Shown: one piece after another, positions 17,863 through 27,199 of the stretch
Position numbering within the stretch: the stretch's first letter is position 1
Layout: each line of letters starts with the position of its first letter
Source of the DNA: Limosilactobacillus caccae
GTDB lineage: Bacteria > Bacillota > Bacilli > Lactobacillales > Lactobacillaceae
Assembly (NCBI RefSeq): GCF_900156885.1
Contig: NZ_FTOY01000010.1
Location: forward strand, 496,001 to 560,000
DNA length: 64,000 nucleotides
Reading direction: 5' to 3'
Notes under the pieces: generated by a model
Databases searched by the model: none
What the model was told of the DNA's origin: nothing
The model's input: only the letters and a program-made list of their open reading frames with translations
Made by a program: the position numbers and the translations under genes

Positions 17863-20253
17863 CTACCAGTTATATTGCTCGCTTGCTTGCCGCCCTTTGC
17901 CAGTTGCGTAGTCAAGCAGGAGCCGTTGTTCGTAGTGGGCGACGTTGCGCTTAGTTTCCTTAACCATGTCAGGGTTAACGGAAACGTAGTCGATGCCCTG
18001 TTGAATTAAGAAATTAGTGAATTCTGGGTATTCTGATGGTGCCTGACCACAGATCGAAACGGTCTTGTCGTCCTTGTGGGCGGTCTTGATCAAGTGGCTG
18101 ATTGCCCGCTTGACCGCTGCGTTTCGTTCATCAAAGAGGTGAGCAACCGTGTCATTGTTCCGGTCACAACCAAGGATGAGCATTGCGAGGTCATTTGAAC
18201 CGATCGAGTAACCATCGATGTATGGGTTAAACTGGTCGGCGAGGATGATGTTGCTTGGAATTTCTGCCATCATGTAGACCTTGAAGTCTGCGCTCCGTTG
18301 TAGTCCTTCTGCCGCCATGATTGCAGTAACCTTTTGAATCTCGTCGACGGTCCGCACAAACGGGATCATCACGTTAAGGTTCTTTAGGCCAAATTCATTC
18401 CGGACCTTCTTGATGGCCGCCAGTTCAAGCTTAAATGCTTCGACATACTTTGGGTCGTAGTACCGGGAAGCGCCCCGCCAGCCGAGTAAGTCGGCCGGTT
18501 CGTGTGGTTCGTATTTTTCACCACCCGTCAGGTTCCGGTACTCGCTTGACTTGAAGTCGGAGAGGCGGAGGACGATTGGGCGCGGACTAATTGCCCGGGC
18601 TGCTTTTGCAATCCCGTCCGCCAACATATCAACGACTGTTTCTGGGTGGCCGGTTTCGATTAGGTAAAGGGGGTGCTGGTGGATATAGGTCGTCCAGAGG
18701 AATTCCTCCCGCATTAGCCCAATTCCATCAGCAGGAAGGCTAGCGTATTTATCAGCAAGGTCAGGGTCACCGAGGTTCATCATGACCTTCGTCCCGGTTG
18801 GGGCAAAGTATTCGGCGACCGCTTGGCCGGTATTGTCGGCAGCCGGCTTAGCGGTGGAGAGCTGGTCCATGATGTCGCCTTCGTAGACGACCCCGTTCTT
18901 CGAGTCGACCGTGACGGTGTCGCCGTCGTGGAGGGTTGCCATTACGGCCTTCCCGCAACTCTTGGTCCCGACAATACATGGAATTTGCATTTCCCGGGAA
19001 ACAATGGCGGCGTGGCAGGTCATTCCCCCGTTGTCCGTGATGATGGCCGCTGCCTTCTTCATTGCGGGTACCCAGTCTGGTGAAGTCATCAGGGTAACGA
19101 GAATTTCGCCATCCTTGAACTTGTCGATGTCCTTTGGATCCGCAATCACGTGGACTTTACCACTGGCGAGACCAGGACTAGCCGGGAGACCCTTGACGAT
19201 TGCCTTCGCACTTGTTGTTTTCTTGTTATCGTTTGTCATTTGCGGACCTTTCTTGTTCTTATTGGACCAAACAGTTTCGGGGCGGGCTTGGACTAACCAG
19301 AGGCGGTCGGTTACTGAATCGAGGGCAAATTCCATGTCCATGTAGCAACCATAATGCTCTTCAATCTGCTTGGCATAACCGGCAAGTTCTTGGACCTGTT
19401 CTGGTGTCAAGGCTGGCTGACTAGCGCGCTCAGCTGGCACCGTGCTTTCGAAAACACCGCCACCAGGCTTGCGGAGAAGTTCGACCGGCTTATTGACGAT
19501 TGCCTTATCCACCACCTGGAGGGTTTGCTTATCAATGACGAAGTGGTCCGGGGTAACTTTCCCGAGAACGATGTATTCGCCAAGCCCCCAAATGCTGTCA
19601 ATGACCATCTGGGAGTCATCACCGTTGGCAACGTTGATGGAGAACATCACCCCCGAAGCCTTGGAGAAGACCATCATCTGGACTGCGGCGGAGAGGGCGA
19701 CTTTTTCGTGGGGGAAGTTTTGCTTGTGCCGGTAGTAGGTTGCCCGGTCCGTAAACAGAGATGCAAAGCATTCCTGAACCTTCTTTAGGACCATCTCGGC
19801 GCCACGAATGTTGAGGTAAGATTCTTGCTGGCCGGCGAAGGAGGCGTTTGGCAGGTCCTCTGCCGTCGCACTCGACCTGATTGCCACAAATGGTTCGTCT
19901 TGCCCAACTTTGTCTGCCAGGGCCGCGTATGCTTGTTTGATTTCCGCGGCAACTTCGGCGGGCATTTGCGCTTCCGTGATCAGCTGACGAATCTTCACAC
20001 ATGTACTGTGCAATTTGTCGGCATCCTCATAGTCGTCTAAGCCGGCGAGGAGGTCATTGATCTGATCGTTAAGACCAGTCGCGGCCATGAATTGCCGGTA
20101 GGCATGAGTAGTAGTTGCAAAACCGTAAGGGACAGGGACATTCATTGCGGATGTCATTTCCCCTAGTGACGAGGATTTACCACCGACTAAATTGACATCA
20201 GTGCGGTGCAGTTCATCAAACCAAAGAATATTCTTCTCTTCACGTTTTACCAT
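17863..20253 (-). CDS. ppsA: Phosphoenolpyruvate synthase (pyruvate, water dikinase)
   Basis: A 796-aa protein of typical PpsA length that converts pyruvate, ATP and water to PEP, AMP and phosphate. The N-terminal ATP-grasp domain (LVGGKSSSLGEM near residue 24, then AIRSSATAEDLPNASFAGQQES) is followed by the swivelling phosphohistidine domain (GGMTCHAAIVSRE) and a TIM-barrel PEP domain with the catalytic Cys in SICGQAPSEYPEF. It is the first gene of a five-gene minus-strand operon and has a cre-like box in front of it, consistent with glucose repression of a gluconeogenic enzyme. PEP synthase is the committed step from pyruvate or lactate back to sugars. Confidence 0.95.
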   Translation of the reverse strand: MVKREEKNILWFDELHRTDVNLVGGKSSSLGEMTSAMNVPVPYGFATTTHAYRQFMAATGLNDQINDLLAGLDDYEDADKLHSTCVKIRQLITEAQMPAEVAAEIKQAYAALADKVGQDEPFVAIRSSATAEDLPNASFAGQQESYLNIRGAEMVLKKVQECFASLFTDRATYYRHKQNFPHEKVALSAAVQMMVFSKASGVMFSINVANGDDSQMVIDSIWGLGEYIVLGKVTPDHFVIDKQTLQVVDKAIVNKPVELLRKPGGGVFESTVPAERASQPALTPEQVQELAGYAKQIEEHYGCYMDMEFALDSVTDRLWLVQARPETVWSNKNKKGPQMTNDNKKTTSAKAIVKGLPASPGLASGKVHVIADPKDIDKFKDGEILVTLMTSPDWVPAMKKAAAIITDNGGMTCHAAIVSREMQIPCIVGTKSCGKAVMATLHDGDTVTVDSKNGVVYEGDIMDQLSTAKPAADNTGQAVAEYFAPTGTKVMMNLGDPDLADKYASLPADGIGLMREEFLWTTYIHQHPLYLIETGHPETVVDMLADGIAKAARAISPRPIVLRLSDFKSSEYRNLTGGEKYEPHEPADLLGWRGASRYYDPKYVEAFKLELAAIKKVRNEFGLKNLNVMIPFVRTVDEIQKVTAIMAAEGLQRSADFKVYMMAEIPSNIILADQFNPYIDGYSIGSNDLAMLILGCDRNNDTVAHLFDERNAAVKRAISHLIKTAHKDDKTVSICGQAPSEYPEFTNFLIQQGIDYVSVNPDMVKETKRNVAHYEQRLLLDYATGKGRQASEQYNW

Positions 20254-20286
20254 TTCTGCATCTCCTTTAAGTTTTTACATGACTTT

Positions 20287-20301
20287 TCGTAAGCGCTTTC
20301 C
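20287..20301. promoter_or_regulatory. cre-like operator upstream of ppsA
   Basis: TCGTAAGCGCTTTCC differs from the CcpA consensus WTGNAANCGNWNNCW at one defined position. It lies 34 bp upstream of the ppsA start, where bound CcpA would block transcription of the operon. Confidence 0.6.
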
Positions 20302-20331
20302 TAAGATTTGTCAATAAAAGTTTTTTAAAAA

Positions 20332-20366
20332 TAAAAAAAGCAACCGTTAGCATTGTTGGTTGCTTG
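20332..20366 (-). terminator. Intrinsic terminator downstream of carB
   Basis: On the minus strand AAGCAACC (20358-20365) pairs with GGTTGCTT (20338-20345) and is followed by TTTTTTTATTTTT. A second palindromic hairpin, CCGCATGC/GCATGCGG at 20509-20516 and 20538-20545, lies closer to the carB stop. The stretch 20367-20508 holds no gene. Confidence 0.88.
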
Positions 20367-20567
20367 CTATAAAATTTTTTTAGGAAAAACAGCTTTTTCG
20401 GATCCTTGTGATGGCCTAAATTTGTAACGGATTCCAAAAGACGATCGATTTTCGGGCTTTTGGGAGTAATTTGCTTATTTCTTGTTAGTGAATATTAGGC
20501 AAATAAATCCGCATGCGCCGGTCATTTTTGTCCTGAGGCATGCGGATATTTACTGATAATTAAGAAT

Positions 20568-23500
20568 TTATTCAATTGTTACCGCGGCAAATGATTGGCT
20601 TTCCTTTACCTGTAAAAGGGCACGGACGGTATCGAGGGCGGTCATTAATGGAACATTTTGGGCGATGGCGTCTTGGCGAATTTGGAAGCCGGTTGAGCCT
20701 TGTTGGTAGTCATGGCGCATCGTGTTAACGACCAGGTCAATTTTTCCTGCCTTGAGCAATTGGTTGATTTCGTCAACGTTGTGGACCGTCGTCGCAACAT
20801 GGATCCCGTGCGCTTTAAGAAAGGCGGCTGTTGCGGGGGTCGTCAGTACTTGGTAGCCGATCTTTGCGAAGCGGCGGACAATTGGCAAGGTCACTTCTTG
20901 GTCATTTTCTTCAATTGTAAAGAGGACCCTCCCGTAGTTTGGCACCTGGATGTGGGCACCAGCAAATGCCTTATCGAGGGCCTTTTCGTAAGTCCGGTCG
21001 CTGCCCATTACTTCCCCAGTCGACTTCATCTCGGGACCGAGGTAGGCGTCAACATCGGCAAGCTTATTAAAGGAGAAGACCGGTGCCTTGACGTGGATCA
21101 TCGCTGGCTCGGGGTAAAGGCCATCCTGGTATCCTTGCTCCTTTAATGACTGGCCAAGAATAACGCGGGTTGCGACCTGGGCCATTTCAATGCCAGTGAT
21201 TTTGCTGAGAAATGGGACGGTCCGGCTTGCCCGTGGGTTGACTTCCAGCACGTAGACTTCATGGTCGTGGACGATGAACTGGATATTCATAATGCCGACA
21301 CATTTGAGGGCAACTGCCAACTTCTTGGTGGCATCCACAATCTGTTGCTTGACCTGCTGATCGAAGTGTTGCGGTGGGTAGACGGCCATTGAGTCACCGG
21401 AGTGGACCCCCGCGTGCTCAATGTGTTCCATAATGCCAGGTAAGAGGACGTCGTGACCATCGCAAATTGCATCGACTTCACATTCCTTCCCTTCAAGGTA
21501 GGCATCAATCAGGATTGGGTGGTCAGCGGTGACTGTAGCGTTTTGCTTGAGGTATTGCCCTAGCTCATCTTGGTTGTAGACAATTTCCATCGCCTTGCCC
21601 CCGAGGACGTAGCTGGGCCGGACGAGAACTGGGTAGCCGATTTCAGCAGCGGCCTTGATCACGTCCTGGTGGTTAGTGGCGGTCAAGCCCCGTGGCTGCT
21701 TTAACTGAAGGTCGTTGATTACCTTATCGAAGGCTTCCCGGTCCTCAGCAGCGTCCAGGTCCTTGACGGTTGTCCCGAGGATTTTGACCCCGTGTGCTGC
21801 TAGTCCGGCGGCAAGGTTGATGGCCGTTTGCCCACCGAATTGGACGATGACCCCCACTGGTTGCTCGAGGTCGATGACGTTGAGGACGTCTTCTAATGTT
21901 AATGGTTCAAAGTAGAGCTTATCCGAGACGGAAAAGTCAGTTGAGACCGTTTCGGGGTTGGAATTCATCACAATCGCTTCGTAGCCAGCGCGTTGAATGG
22001 CCTTGACACTGTGGACGGTCGCGTAGTCAAATTCAACCCCCTGACCGATCCTGATTGGGCCGGAACCGATAACGAGGATTGATGGCTTCTTCGTCCGCTG
22101 ACTTTCGTTTTCGTGGTCGTACGAGCTGTAAAAGTAAGGGGTCGTGGAAGCAAACTCCGCTGCGCAGGTGTCAATCATCTTGTAGGTTGGCAGGATTTGC
22201 TTGGCCTTGCGGATGGCCCGCACATCGTCAGCGGTCGTTTGCCAGAGTGTGGCGATGGTGGTGTCGCTAAACCCGTATTTTTTGGCGACAGCGAGGGTGT
22301 TAACATCGCTTGGCTTCTCCTTGAGGGCTGTTTCCAGTTCCACCAGGTGCTTAACGATGTCGAGGAAGTAGTGGTTGATCTTAGTGAAATTATGGACCTG
22401 GTCAAGGGTGTAGCCACGGCGGAATGCTTCTGCAAGGTAGAAGAGGCGGTCATCCTGGGCGTGAATCAGCTTATTTTGCAGCTGGTCGTCACTAGCGGTG
22501 TGTGCTTCGGCGGAGAAGAGGTCATGCTGGTCAATCTCAAGGGAGCGGACTGCTTTTTGTAAGGCTTCTTCCGCGGTCCGGCCAATCGCCATGACCTCCC
22601 CGGTGGCCTTCATCTGACTACCGAGTTGGCGGTCAGCGTGGGTAAACTTATCAAATGGCCAGCGGGGGATCTTGCAGACGACATAGTCCAAGGCGGGTTC
22701 GAATTCGGCATAGGTGGTCTTAGTGACCGGGTTTTTGATCTCATCGAGGGTCAAGCCAACCGCAATTTTGGCCGCCATCTTCGCGATCGGGTAACCGGTC
22801 GCCTTGGATGCTAGCGCGGAAGACCGGGAGACCCGCGGGTTAACTTCAATCACGTCGTAATGGTAGCTGTTAGGGTCGAGGGCCAGTTGGACGTTGCACC
22901 CACCTTCGATTTTTAGCGCCCGGATAAGTTTGAGGGCACAATCCCGTAGCAGCTGGTATTCCCGGTCGGTCAGCGTTTGGTTCGGGGCAAAGACAATTGA
23001 GTCCCCGGTGTGGATGCCGACCGGGTCGAAGTTTTCCATGCAGCAAACGACCATCACGTTATCGGCGGCGTCCCGCATCACTTCAAATTCAACTTCCTTA
23101 TAGCCCGCAATCGACTTTTCAATTAGGCACTGGGTTGCGGGGGAAAGCTCCAGCCCGTTTTTAGCGATCGCTTGAAGTTCTTTTTCGTTAGCGCAGATCC
23201 CGCCCCCGGTTCCGCCCATCGTAAATGCTGGCCGGACAATGACCGGGTAACCGATCTGCTTGGCAAATGCCAGGGCCTCGTCAATGGTTGAAACGGTCTG
23301 TGATGCGGGGACAGGCTCACCGAGGCGGTTCATCAGTTCCTTGAACTTTTCCCGGTCTTCAGCTTCATCGATTGAAGCCAGCTTTGTCCCGAGGAGTTCG
23401 ATCCCTAATTCGTCGAGAATCCCGGTCTTCGAGAGGGCGACAGCGAGGTTTAACCCGATCTGACCGCCCAGGGTCGGCAAGATTGCGTCTGGATATTCCT

Positions 23501-23738
23501 TCCGGATGATCCGGGAAACGGCAGCAACAGTCAGCGGTTCGATGTAGACATGGTCAGCAATTTCCGTGTCGGTCATGATCGTTGCGGGGTTAGAATTGAC
23601 GAGGACGGTCTCATAGCCCTCCTCTCGTAATGCGAGGCAGGCCTGGGTGCCGGAGTAGTCAAATTCCGCAGCTTGTCCAATGATGATTGGCCCTGAACCG
23701 ATTACTAAAATTTTGTGGATATCATTACGCTTCGGCAT
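20568..23738 (-). CDS. carB: Carbamoyl-phosphate synthase large subunit
   Basis: A 1056-aa CarB that uses ammonia channelled from CarA to make carbamoyl phosphate for pyrimidines and arginine. Two homologous synthetase halves are visible, each opening with a nucleotide-binding motif: [21 protein letters not shown] near the N-terminus and [21 protein letters not shown] near residue 560. The ATP-grasp motifs [20 protein letters not shown] and [18 protein letters not shown] follow, then an MGS-like allosteric C-terminus. The start at 23738 follows AAGGAGG, although the frame is open nine codons further. It overlaps the carA stop by 14 bp, so the two are translationally coupled. Confidence 0.97.
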   Translation of the reverse strand: MPKRNDIHKILVIGSGPIIIGQAAEFDYSGTQACLALREEGYETVLVNSNPATIMTDTEIADHVYIEPLTVAAVSRIIRKEYPDAILPTLGGQIGLNLAVALSKTGILDELGIELLGTKLASIDEAEDREKFKELMNRLGEPVPASQTVSTIDEALAFAKQIGYPVIVRPAFTMGGTGGGICANEKELQAIAKNGLELSPATQCLIEKSIAGYKEVEFEVMRDAADNVMVVCCMENFDPVGIHTGDSIVFAPNQTLTDREYQLLRDCALKLIRALKIEGGCNVQLALDPNSYHYDVIEVNPRVSRSSALASKATGYPIAKMAAKIAVGLTLDEIKNPVTKTTYAEFEPALDYVVCKIPRWPFDKFTHADRQLGSQMKATGEVMAIGRTAEEALQKAVRSLEIDQHDLFSAEAHTASDDQLQNKLIHAQDDRLFYLAEAFRRGYTLDQVHNFTKINHYFLDIVKHLVELETALKEKPSDVNTLAVAKKYGFSDTTIATLWQTTADDVRAIRKAKQILPTYKMIDTCAAEFASTTPYFYSSYDHENESQRTKKPSILVIGSGPIRIGQGVEFDYATVHSVKAIQRAGYEAIVMNSNPETVSTDFSVSDKLYFEPLTLEDVLNVIDLEQPVGVIVQFGGQTAINLAAGLAAHGVKILGTTVKDLDAAEDREAFDKVINDLQLKQPRGLTATNHQDVIKAAAEIGYPVLVRPSYVLGGKAMEIVYNQDELGQYLKQNATVTADHPILIDAYLEGKECEVDAICDGHDVLLPGIMEHIEHAGVHSGDSMAVYPPQHFDQQVKQQIVDATKKLAVALKCVGIMNIQFIVHDHEVYVLEVNPRASRTVPFLSKITGIEMAQVATRVILGQSLKEQGYQDGLYPEPAMIHVKAPVFSFNKLADVDAYLGPEMKSTGEVMGSDRTYEKALDKAFAGAHIQVPNYGRVLFTIEENDQEVTLPIVRRFAKIGYQVLTTPATAAFLKAHGIHVATTVHNVDEINQLLKAGKIDLVVNTMRHDYQQGSTGFQIRQDAIAQNVPLMTALDTVRALLQVKESQSFAAVTIE

Positions 23739-24819
23739 AAGTTTGTACCTCCTTGTGGTCATCAATCATCTTCATGAACTTGTCGAATAACGCTGCGGCA
23801 TCATGGGGACCCGGTGCGGCGTCAGGGTGAAACTGGACGGAAAATGCCGGGTACTTGATATGTACTAACCCCTCGACAGTCCCATCGTTGATTTCGATAT
23901 GGGTAATCCGCAGGTCTGAATCGACGATTGACGACGGGTCGACCGCAAAGCCGTGGTTCTGGGAGGTGAAGGCAATTTTGCTGGTGGCGAGGTCCCGGAC
24001 GGGGTGGTTAAAGCCCCGGTGGCCGAACTTCATCTTGTAAGTCTTCGCACCATTGGCTAGGGCAAAGACCTGGTGGCCCATGCAGATGCCAAAGACGGGG
24101 ACCTGCTGTTCGATTTTGGCGACCATTGCCGCGGCGCTAGTCATCTCACTCGGGTCACCAGGACCGTTGGAGAGGAGGACGCCGTCAGGGTGGAGGTCCA
24201 TTACTTGGCGAGCGGTAACGTTGGCCGGGAGGACGGTAACATTGCAGTCGCGCTTATTTAGCTCGCGGAGAATGCTGGTTTTCATCCCGAAGTCGATGAC
24301 GACCACGTTGCGTTGCAGGCCAGGGTTAACATAGGCCTGCTTTGTCGAGACCTTGCTAATGATCCCCTTGGTCGGGATCGCCTGCTTTAGTTCTTCAACG
24401 ACCTTGCTAACATTAGCGGCACTATCGGTGATGGTGCCACGGAGGGTGCCGTGTTGCCGGATCTTTTGAACGAGTTCCCGGGTATCGATTCCCTGGATAC
24501 CGGGAATGTGGTGCTTTGTTAAAAAGGATGGGAGTGCTTCCGTCATTCGCCAGTTGCTCGGTACCCGGGCAACTTGGTGGCAGATAACCCCTTTGATTTG
24601 CGGCTGGAGGGTTTCGTTATCCTCGCTGTTAATGCCGTAGTTGCCGATTAAGGGGTTGGTGAATACAAGGATTTGGTTGGCGTAGGATTGGTCGGTGATT
24701 GCCTCTTGGTAGCCGACCATCCCGGTAGTGAAGACGACCTCACCAACGGTCAGGGTGTCGGCACCAAAACCTTCACCAGGGTAAACAGTACCGTCTTCTA
24801 GAATTAAATATCGTTTCAT
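23725..24819 (-). CDS. carA: Carbamoyl-phosphate synthase small (glutaminase) subunit
   Basis: A 364-aa CarA. The N-terminal domain begins [17 protein letters not shown], and the class-I glutaminase domain carries the nucleophile Cys in FGICMGHQ, the SNGPGDPSE loop and the His-Pro of [13 protein letters not shown]. It supplies ammonia to CarB. ATG 24819 is preferred over ATG 24828 because the AAAGGA Shine-Dalgarno (24829-24834) touches the latter and is well spaced for the former. The operon has its own promoter and a PyrR-dependent attenuator, which indicates that this carAB serves pyrimidine synthesis. Confidence 0.97.
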   Translation of the reverse strand: MKRYLILEDGTVYPGEGFGADTLTVGEVVFTTGMVGYQEAITDQSYANQILVFTNPLIGNYGINSEDNETLQPQIKGVICHQVARVPSNWRMTEALPSFLTKHHIPGIQGIDTRELVQKIRQHGTLRGTITDSAANVSKVVEELKQAIPTKGIISKVSTKQAYVNPGLQRNVVVIDFGMKTSILRELNKRDCNVTVLPANVTARQVMDLHPDGVLLSNGPGDPSEMTSAAAMVAKIEQQVPVFGICMGHQVFALANGAKTYKMKFGHRGFNHPVRDLATSKIAFTSQNHGFAVDPSSIVDSDLRITHIEINDGTVEGLVHIKYPAFSVQFHPDAAPGPHDAAALFDKFMKMIDDHKEVQTYAEA

Positions 24820-24890
24820 GAGTTTCATCCTTTCTTACAAAACCCTTCCACTGATCGTAAAAACTAGCTCGGCGTTGAAAAAAGTTTAAT

Positions 24891-25001
24891 AAAAAACGCT
24901 TAATCCATGAGTGATGGGCTAAGCGTATACAAAGAAATTAAATATATATTAATATTTTCAATATAGTATAACAACGCTGACCTTGTTAGCCTCACGGGAC
25001 C
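24891..25001 (-). promoter_or_regulatory. PyrR-binding site and attenuator terminator in carA leader
   Basis: Read on the minus strand, 25001-24988 is GGTCCCGTGAGGCT, which matches the PyrR RNA-binding consensus ARUCCNGNGAGGYU at all positions but the first, and is followed by AACAAGG as in other pyr leaders. Further down, ACGCTTAGCCCAT (24926-24914) pairs with ATGGATTAAGCGT (24908-24896), followed by TTTTTTATT (24895-24887), an intrinsic terminator about 70 bp before carA. Binding of PyrR-UMP should favour termination. The regulator gene pyrR is at the left end of this window. Confidence 0.85.
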
Positions 25002-25024
25002 AAATTAAAGGATTGATTGATACT

Positions 25025-25053
25025 AAAGTACTGTATTTTTATTCCTGTGTCAA
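25025..25053 (-). promoter_or_regulatory. carAB promoter
   Basis: On the minus strand TTGACA (25053-25048) is followed, after 17 bp, by TACTTT (25030-25025). This is a near-consensus sigma-A promoter placed just upstream of the PyrR site. Confidence 0.75.
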
Positions 25054-25262
25054 GAATAATTTGTATTTTTATGCATGACATTCACCTGGTTTGGCATATT
25101 CCTGCATAAATGTTTTTTAGTATTATAGCAGATTAAATAGAGATTTAAAGGACCTAAATAAAAAACGCTGATCGCAGAACTACGACTGGCACGGATATAT
25201 TAATGCCCTTGGAGATATGCTAAGATTGAGGCAGGGGAATTATAAAGAAATGAGGAGTATTT

Positions 25263-25943
25263 ATGACACGAGCAGAATTAAAAAATAAGGCGAAGCAAAA
25301 CTTGCGTGGTAACTGGGGCTGGTCCGTGGGGATTGCCCTTGTATACGAAGCACTGGCAATTATGCTACACTTTGCTGAAGATAATGGTACCGGGCTGATT
25401 ATCGTAGCGATTTATTCAATTATCGTGGGAATGATATCGATTAGTTGGGAGTATACCTCCCTGGCCCTCGCGGACGGTGATACCGATAATGCTAATTTTG
25501 CTGGAATCTTAGCGTCCGTTCGCGCTGACCGGTTTAAAGTATCATTTATCATGATGGTTTTAATGTGGGTTTACTTAACCCTCTGGACCCTTTTGCTGAT
25601 TATTCCCGGGATTATTAAGATTTTCTCCTATTCCCAGACGTCTTTTATTATTAAAGACAAACTCGATAGTGGTCAGCAGATTTCTGCTAACGAGGCGATT
25701 ACTGAGAGCCGGAAGTTGATGGATGGTCATAAGGCCGAGTACTTTATCCTTCAGCTGAGCTTCTTGGGGTGGGTGCTTCTTGGAATACTAACAATTGGAA
25801 TTGCAAACTTATGGGTCTTTCCATATATTTACACGACCAATGCTAATTATTACCGCCAGTTAGCTGGTGACCGTTACCGGGGCGGTGATGCTGAGGATGA
25901 CAATCAGCAAGATGACGTAACGGCAACATTTGAAGAAAAATAA
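25263..25943 (+). CDS. DUF975 family integral membrane protein
   Basis: A 226-aa membrane protein. The opening LKNKAKQNLRGNW, the central LLIIPGIIKIFSYSQTSFIIKD, the ESRKLMDGHKAEYFILQLSFLGW segment and the PYIYTTNANYYRQL end are diagnostic of DUF975. About five hydrophobic segments are seen, with a charged acidic cytoplasmic tail. It starts behind TGAGGAG and ends at a strong terminator, as a single gene. Function is not known for the family. Confidence 0.85.
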   Translation: MTRAELKNKAKQNLRGNWGWSVGIALVYEALAIMLHFAEDNGTGLIIVAIYSIIVGMISISWEYTSLALADGDTDNANFAGILASVRADRFKVSFIMMVLMWVYLTLWTLLLIIPGIIKIFSYSQTSFIIKDKLDSGQQISANEAITESRKLMDGHKAEYFILQLSFLGWVLLGILTIGIANLWVFPYIYTTNANYYRQLAGDRYRGGDAEDDNQQDDVTATFEEK

Positions 25944-25990
25944 TTAAAAAGTGTCAATGACGCGACGACGGTCATTGACACTTTTTAATT
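25943..25990. terminator. Bidirectional terminator between DUF975 gene and LacI-family gene
   Basis: AAAAAGTGTCAATGAC (about 25946-25961) pairs perfectly with GTCATTGACACTTTTT (25971-25986), with T-rich sequence on both outer sides. It ends two convergent genes. Confidence 0.92.
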
Positions 25991-26979
25991 TAAATTTTTT
26001 GCACACTGGCTCGTTCGGTCACCTGCACCGGGATGAATTGTGATTCGTGGTCCTCAAGTAGGCTAGTCGCCGCAACAAGGCCCATTTGGTAGAAATTCTG
26101 GGTCACGCTGGTGATGGTCGGAACGGTGATGTCACAGAGGAAGGTCCCGTCGATGCTGACTAAGGAGAGGTCAGCGGGAACTTCAATCCCTAAGAGGTGG
26201 GCCTCCTTAATGATCCCAACTGCCACCATGTCACTGGCAGTAATGACCGCGTCAATTTGCAGGTCCTGGTAGGCCTTGAGGATGCTTTGTTGGGGACCGT
26301 AGCTATAGTCACCGTACTGGACAAGGGCAGGATCAAACGGTAGCCCGTGTTTAGCGAGGGCCTTTTGGTAGCCAGCTAGCCGTTGCTGGCCGGTACACGA
26401 ATGGTCGATGCCGGCAAGGCCAATTCGCTGGTGCCCATGGTCGATGAGGTAACTTGCCGCCAGGTAACCAATGCGCTCGTTGTTAGAGCTAATGAACTTA
26501 AAGGCGGCGTAGCGGGGGTTCGTCTGGTCGTAAATCGAAACTAGGCGGCACGGGACGTTCGCTTCGCGGAGGGTCGTCGCCGCTTGTTCATCAAGGGAGG
26601 TGGCGAGCAGGAGGATCCCCGCAACATGGCGTTCCAGGGCAACACTAATCGCCTGGTTGAGCAGGCGGGCGTTGTGGTTGCCGGCATAGAGGATGAACAT
26701 TTGGTAGCCAGCTTTATCGGTCGTTTCCTGGATAGCGTCAATGATTTCGTTGGAAAAATTAGTCTGGGTGTTATTGAGGATGACCGCGATAAGCTTGCTA
26801 CTCTTCGCGGCGAGTTCTGCCGCAGCAATATTTTTGGTATAGCCGAGTTCCTTGGCGATTGCCCTAATCTTTTCCGCTGTTTCCGGGCGGTACGAACTTT
26901 TCTTTTTCGATAAGACACGGGAGACGGTGGCGGTGGAAACATTTGCCCGTTCCGCGATGTCCTTAATTGTTGGTTTCAT
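25990..26979 (-). CDS. LacI-family transcriptional regulator
   Basis: A 329-aa repressor. The N-terminal helix-turn-helix TIKDIAERANVSTATVSRVL with the hinge LGYTKNIAAAELA is canonical, followed by a periplasmic-binding-protein-like sugar-sensing domain (residues about 60-329) with ASDMVAVGIIKEAHLLG and the closing VTSVTQNFYQMG. The gene is preceded by a perfect GTAAACGTTTAC palindrome (27037-27048), so it probably regulates itself. The same box stands in front of the oligo-1,6-glucosidase operon at 8651, which makes that operon a candidate target. The effector sugar is unknown. Confidence 0.92.
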   Translation of the reverse strand: MKPTIKDIAERANVSTATVSRVLSKKKSSYRPETAEKIRAIAKELGYTKNIAAAELAAKSSKLIAVILNNTQTNFSNEIIDAIQETTDKAGYQMFILYAGNHNARLLNQAISVALERHVAGILLLATSLDEQAATTLREANVPCRLVSIYDQTNPRYAAFKFISSNNERIGYLAASYLIDHGHQRIGLAGIDHSCTGQQRLAGYQKALAKHGLPFDPALVQYGDYSYGPQQSILKAYQDLQIDAVITASDMVAVGIIKEAHLLGIEVPADLSLVSIDGTFLCDITVPTITSVTQNFYQMGLVAATSLLEDHESQFIPVQVTERASVQKI

Positions 26980-27036
26980 GATGGGCCCCTTTTACTAGTG
27001 ATTATTGTCTCTATTATAGATTATTTTTCAGATTGT

Positions 27037-27048
27037 GTAAACGTTTAC
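27037..27048. promoter_or_regulatory. LacI-family operator, GTAAACGTTTAC
   Basis: This perfect 12-bp palindrome (14 bp if the flanking T and A are counted) lies 57 bp upstream of the LacI-family start, within its promoter region. It is identical to 8651-8662. CcpA could also bind, since TGTAAACGTTTACA matches the cre core. Confidence 0.65.
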
Positions 27049-27131
27049 AAGAAAAGGACGAATAGTTGTGGTGTGTGCCTTTGTTTGAATCTTATGTTAT
27101 CGTTTGATAACGAATATTCCTAAATTATATA

Positions 27132-27159
27132 TTGATTTATTTAAAATAATCATTATACT
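27132..27159 (+). promoter_or_regulatory. NADH oxidase promoter
   Basis: TTGATT (27132-27137) and TATACT (27154-27159) are separated by 16 bp, about 40 bp upstream of the nox start codon. Confidence 0.55.
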
Positions 27160-27162
27160 TAA

Positions 27163-27180
27163 TTGTGAATTTGATAACAA
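27163..27180. promoter_or_regulatory. Possible Rex operator in front of NADH oxidase
   Basis: TTGTGAATTTGATAACAA has the length and half-site layout of a Rex box (TTGTGAA-N4-TTCACAA); the left half is perfect and the right half matches at five of seven positions. It sits where the transcript should start, suited for repression by a sensor of the NADH/NAD+ ratio. Confidence 0.4.
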
Positions 27181-27199
27181 AAATGAGGTGGAATAAAGA

